Shown here: one piece after another, positions 61,726 through 64,000 of the stretch
Position numbering within the stretch: position 1 is the first letter of the stretch
Layout: every line of letters starts with the position of its first letter
Assembly: GCA_012862575.1 (NCBI GenBank)
Contig: BLSF01000024.1
Location: forward strand, 436,843 to 500,842
DNA: 64,000 bases
Direction of reading: 5' to 3'
Source: Parietichytrium sp. I65-24A
Lineage: Eukaryota > Sar > Bigyra > Thraustochytrida > Thraustochytriidae
Notes under the pieces: model-generated
The model's database searches: none
Seen by the model: the letters and a program-made list of their open reading frames with translations, nothing else
Told to the model about the DNA's origin: nothing
Program-made: the position numbers and the translations under genes

Positions 61726-62808
61726 ATGGCGTCCTCCGGAGTTCGCGTTGAAGAGCTCTCAAAGCGCGTGAAAGAGCTGGAGCAAAAGTTGCAGAGTCTC
61801 AACGCGGAAATAGACTCTGCGCGACTGGCGAAACGGCATCAGCTAGGGGATGTGGAGGGGTTCATGCGGGACAAGCACGTCGGGTATGTTCTGGACTTTT
61901 GGAAGAAGGAGAAAGAGAACAGGGACTCGTTCGAAATGCTCGCGATCGAGCACATTCGAGTGCAAGGTGTATTTTGGGCCCTCGGGTCGTTGCAGATCCT
62001 CGAGGCGGAAGATCGCGTGGACAAAGCGCAAATTGTGGACTGGCTCATGAAGTGCTACGATGAAAAGTCTGGCGGCTTCGCTGGGAATGTTGGCCATGAC
62101 ACAAATCTGATCAACACGCAGTTTGCTGTATACATCCTCGCGCAATGCGGAGCGCTGGAGAAGATCGACCGAGACAAGGTTGCCGCATACGTGGCCGCTC
62201 GTCAGCAACCGAATGGGTGTTTTGCCGATGAGTGGTCAGGGGAAAAGGATACGAGGTACACGTGCTGCGCGATGTTTTGCTTGAAAATGCTCGACCGGCT
62301 CGATGCCGTGGACGTAGATGGCGCGGTGAAGTACGTTTTGCAGTGTAGGAACCCGGCCGATGGGGCGTTTGGCCAGGTCCCAAACGCGGAGTCCCATGCA
62401 GCGTTTACCTACACTGCGCTCGGGACCTTGATGGTGGCAGGACACAAGCTTTCTGTGGACGAGACGGACACCTTGGCTTGGTGGTTGTGCGAGAGGCAAT
62501 GTGATTCTGGTGGTCTCAATGGGAGACCGGAAAAGCAGGCAGATGTATGTTACAGTTTCTGGGCTCTAACGTGTCTGAAGATGCTCGATCGCATGGACTG
62601 GATTGATGAGAGCGCCCTGTCCTCATTCATCCTCAAGTGCCAAGACGAAGATGCTGGAGGCATTGCGGACCGGCCGGGCAATGTCAGCGACTTGTTTCAC
62701 ACGTTTTTTGGTCTCTGTGGCTTGCAACTCATGTTTCAAATCAAGACCAACGCAAAGATCTCCGCCACATATGCGCTTCCTATCCATAGTCTCCCTTTCA
62801 CATGTTGA
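61726..62808 (+). CDS. RABGGTB: Rab geranylgeranyltransferase beta subunit
   Basis: The 360-residue protein is a prenyltransferase beta chain with an alpha-alpha barrel. Repeated internal motifs such as GGFAGNVGHDTNLINTQFAV, NGCFADEWSGEKDTRYTCCA, GAFGQVPNAESHAAFTYTAL and SGGLNGRPEKQADVCYSFWA are visible. The zinc ligands would be the Asp and Cys of CDSGGL/ADVCYS and the His of DLFHTFFG. The family transfers geranylgeranyl groups to the C-terminal cysteines of Rabs, together with an alpha subunit and Rab escort protein that are not in this window. An extra N-terminal coiled-coil-like stretch (about 45 residues) precedes the fold; human RABGGTB is about 331 residues. The ATG at 61726 was chosen; the frame upstream starts with a TTG. 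Confidence 0.93.
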   Translation: MASSGVRVEELSKRVKELEQKLQSLNAEIDSARLAKRHQLGDVEGFMRDKHVGYVLDFWKKEKENRDSFEMLAIEHIRVQGVFWALGSLQILEAEDRVDKAQIVDWLMKCYDEKSGGFAGNVGHDTNLINTQFAVYILAQCGALEKIDRDKVAAYVAARQQPNGCFADEWSGEKDTRYTCCAMFCLKMLDRLDAVDVDGAVKYVLQCRNPADGAFGQVPNAESHAAFTYTALGTLMVAGHKLSVDETDTLAWWLCERQCDSGGLNGRPEKQADVCYSFWALTCLKMLDRMDWIDESALSSFILKCQDEDAGGIADRPGNVSDLFHTFFGLCGLQLMFQIKTNAKISATYALPIHSLPFTC

Positions 62809-64000
62809 ATTGTCGCAAATAGTAAACTGCGCCTGTGTGTACATACATCTTTTTCTTGTTTTTTTGTGCTGGCTGCATCGATGAAAAACTTCCTGAAACG
62901 TGTCTCGAGTGCTGCAATCATGATACGTATCGCTTTGCGATGCGATGGTTCGAAGGAGCTGTGTTTGGAGCTCCCTCAGTAAGTAAGTAAGGTTGGTTGA
63001 GGTAACTCTTGATTTAACAGTAAAGTGTTGAAGATAAGAGTTCTCTTCGGTGCACTTTTCAGAACGTTGCAGAAAATACGAGTCCACGATGTCCAAGATG
63101 TCAACCAGCACTTGAGCCGATGAAAACAAAATTCGGGACACAAATCCATCGGCCTGACATCGACAAGCAGAAAATCTACACTCTCAAATGAAAAGACTGG
63201 CCACCACCCCCGAGTCAATACTGATTGAAGCCGTTGAACCCGGGAATAAATTCCTCGCCCCGACACTTTCAACACCGATAGAGGCGAAGACAAAGTCTTG
63301 CCGTTTTGTAAGCGTTAATTTCGAGTCAGTGCCGACTTGTGAGACAACGATTGACCTGAATTCTGAAAACACTGATCGTAACGCGGTGACCGTCAGTATT
63401 CGACTTCCCAATCACTCATCCCGTCCATCACTCCATGCGCCTCCAAGCGTTAACGCCCTGTCTTGATTAGATGTCTACTAACGAGCGGGCGACAGACAGA
63501 CATGCAGACTGGACACTACCGGTACCGGTGGTACCGGTGCGCAATAACAAGCTGATCTTCAGAGATAGCAGCCTGGCCCGCGTGAATTAAAATCATCATC
63601 AATGAATGCATCAAACAAGACAAGGCACTTCGGCAGCATTGTCAGACTGACAGCGAGTCGCACTGGCAGGCATTGGCATGGCAGTGAACTTTCAGTTGAA
63701 GCTTGGAAGATATATCTCAATTGTCGTTGAGATCAATGAGCGCAAAGTTGTGCTAGTGTTGTGTTGTTGATTTGCAAAGTTGTTGTGCCACAGTGTACTC
63801 TAGTCTAGCAAGTACAGAAAGATACTTAGCGATTGTTTATTCCATCGACAGATTGTGTAGTGTAAGTCGAGAGCAAATCTAAAAGGATTCGAGAGTTGTT
63901 GTACATTGTTGTACTCTCATACTCGGAAAGGCACAGACGCGGGGGTCACGTTCGTCGCGAAAGCAAAGTCGAATCGAAGATAAAGCACCGCACATCGGGC
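62809..64000. other. Terminal region without a recognised gene
   Basis: The last 1.2 kb contains short frames only. A CCGGTACCGGTGGTACCGGTG stretch near 63518-63538 is partly palindromic. No RNA gene was recognised. Confidence 0.5.

Overview
This is a window of nuclear DNA from a eukaryotic microbe, close to 50% GC. Every identified protein belongs to a eukaryote-specific family. Most genes are single uninterrupted frames, with only two clear spliced genes (NSE3 and EMC8; GT-AG introns of about 85-140 bp). Two genes, a DNAAF5-like axonemal dynein assembly factor and a CEP131/AZI1-like basal-body protein, imply that the organism builds a motile flagellum. Intron-poor genes, a 7TM-RGS receptor and cilia are compatible with a zoosporic stramenopile such as a labyrinthulomycete, but the sequence alone does not prove that placement.

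Layout. 1-4.1 kb: non-coding with a 66-bp minisatellite. 4.1-6.7: DNAAF5 (+). 6.9-10.9: PDZ-RGS-DENN protein (-). 11.6-13.5: secreted vanin/biotinidase-like hydrolase (-). 14.6-15.6: a disrupted NBR1-like FW/UBA gene (-). 16.3: small coiled-coil protein (+). 17.1-20.9: P4-ATPase flippase (-). 20.9-25.2: 4.3 kb without a recognisable gene. 25.2-26.6: MRS2/CorA Mg2+ channel (-). 26.9-29.2: repeats, including a 1.03-kb direct duplication whose copies are joined by a single N. 29.2-31.7: ZNF598/Hel2 ubiquitin ligase (+). 32.3 and 36.3: two small membrane RING proteins (-) flanking a DUF6729-like, transposon-associated zinc protein (34.4-36.2, +). 37.4-38.8: duplicated segment in which one copy carries about 100 units of a 7-bp satellite. 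39.4-41.3: long coiled-coil protein with a conserved-looking C-terminal domain (+). 41.3-44.0: no gene seen. 44.1-45.6: 7TM-RGS protein (+). 46.6-48.5: spliced NSE3/MAGE (+). 48.8-50.2: ubiquitin-specific protease (-). 51.6-52.5: BMT2 rRNA methyltransferase (+). 52.8-55.0: CEP131 (-). 55.5-56.1: diverged tandem triplicate. 56.7-58.4: TPR plus methyltransferase (+). 58.9-59.5: Rab5 (+). 60.4-61.1: EMC8/9, spliced (+). 61.7-62.8: Rab geranylgeranyltransferase beta (+). The last 1.2 kb is non-coding.

Functional themes. Membrane traffic is strongly represented: a DENN protein of the Rab-GEF class, Rab5, the beta subunit that prenylates Rabs, a lipid flippase and EMC8. G-protein signalling appears twice through RGS domains, once on a 7TM protein and once fused to DENN. 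Ubiquitin chemistry is represented by Hel2, USP, two RING proteins and the broken NBR1-like receptor. There is no operon logic; genes lie on both strands with short intergenic gaps, apart from three larger non-coding blocks.

The most interesting points are the PDZ-RGS-DENN architecture, the disrupted NBR1-like gene, the DUF6729-like gene between two similar RING genes, the heptamer satellite with its unexpanded sister copy, and two short motifs (a TTAGGT telobox-like element and GAATTCACTGTCA) that recur between genes.
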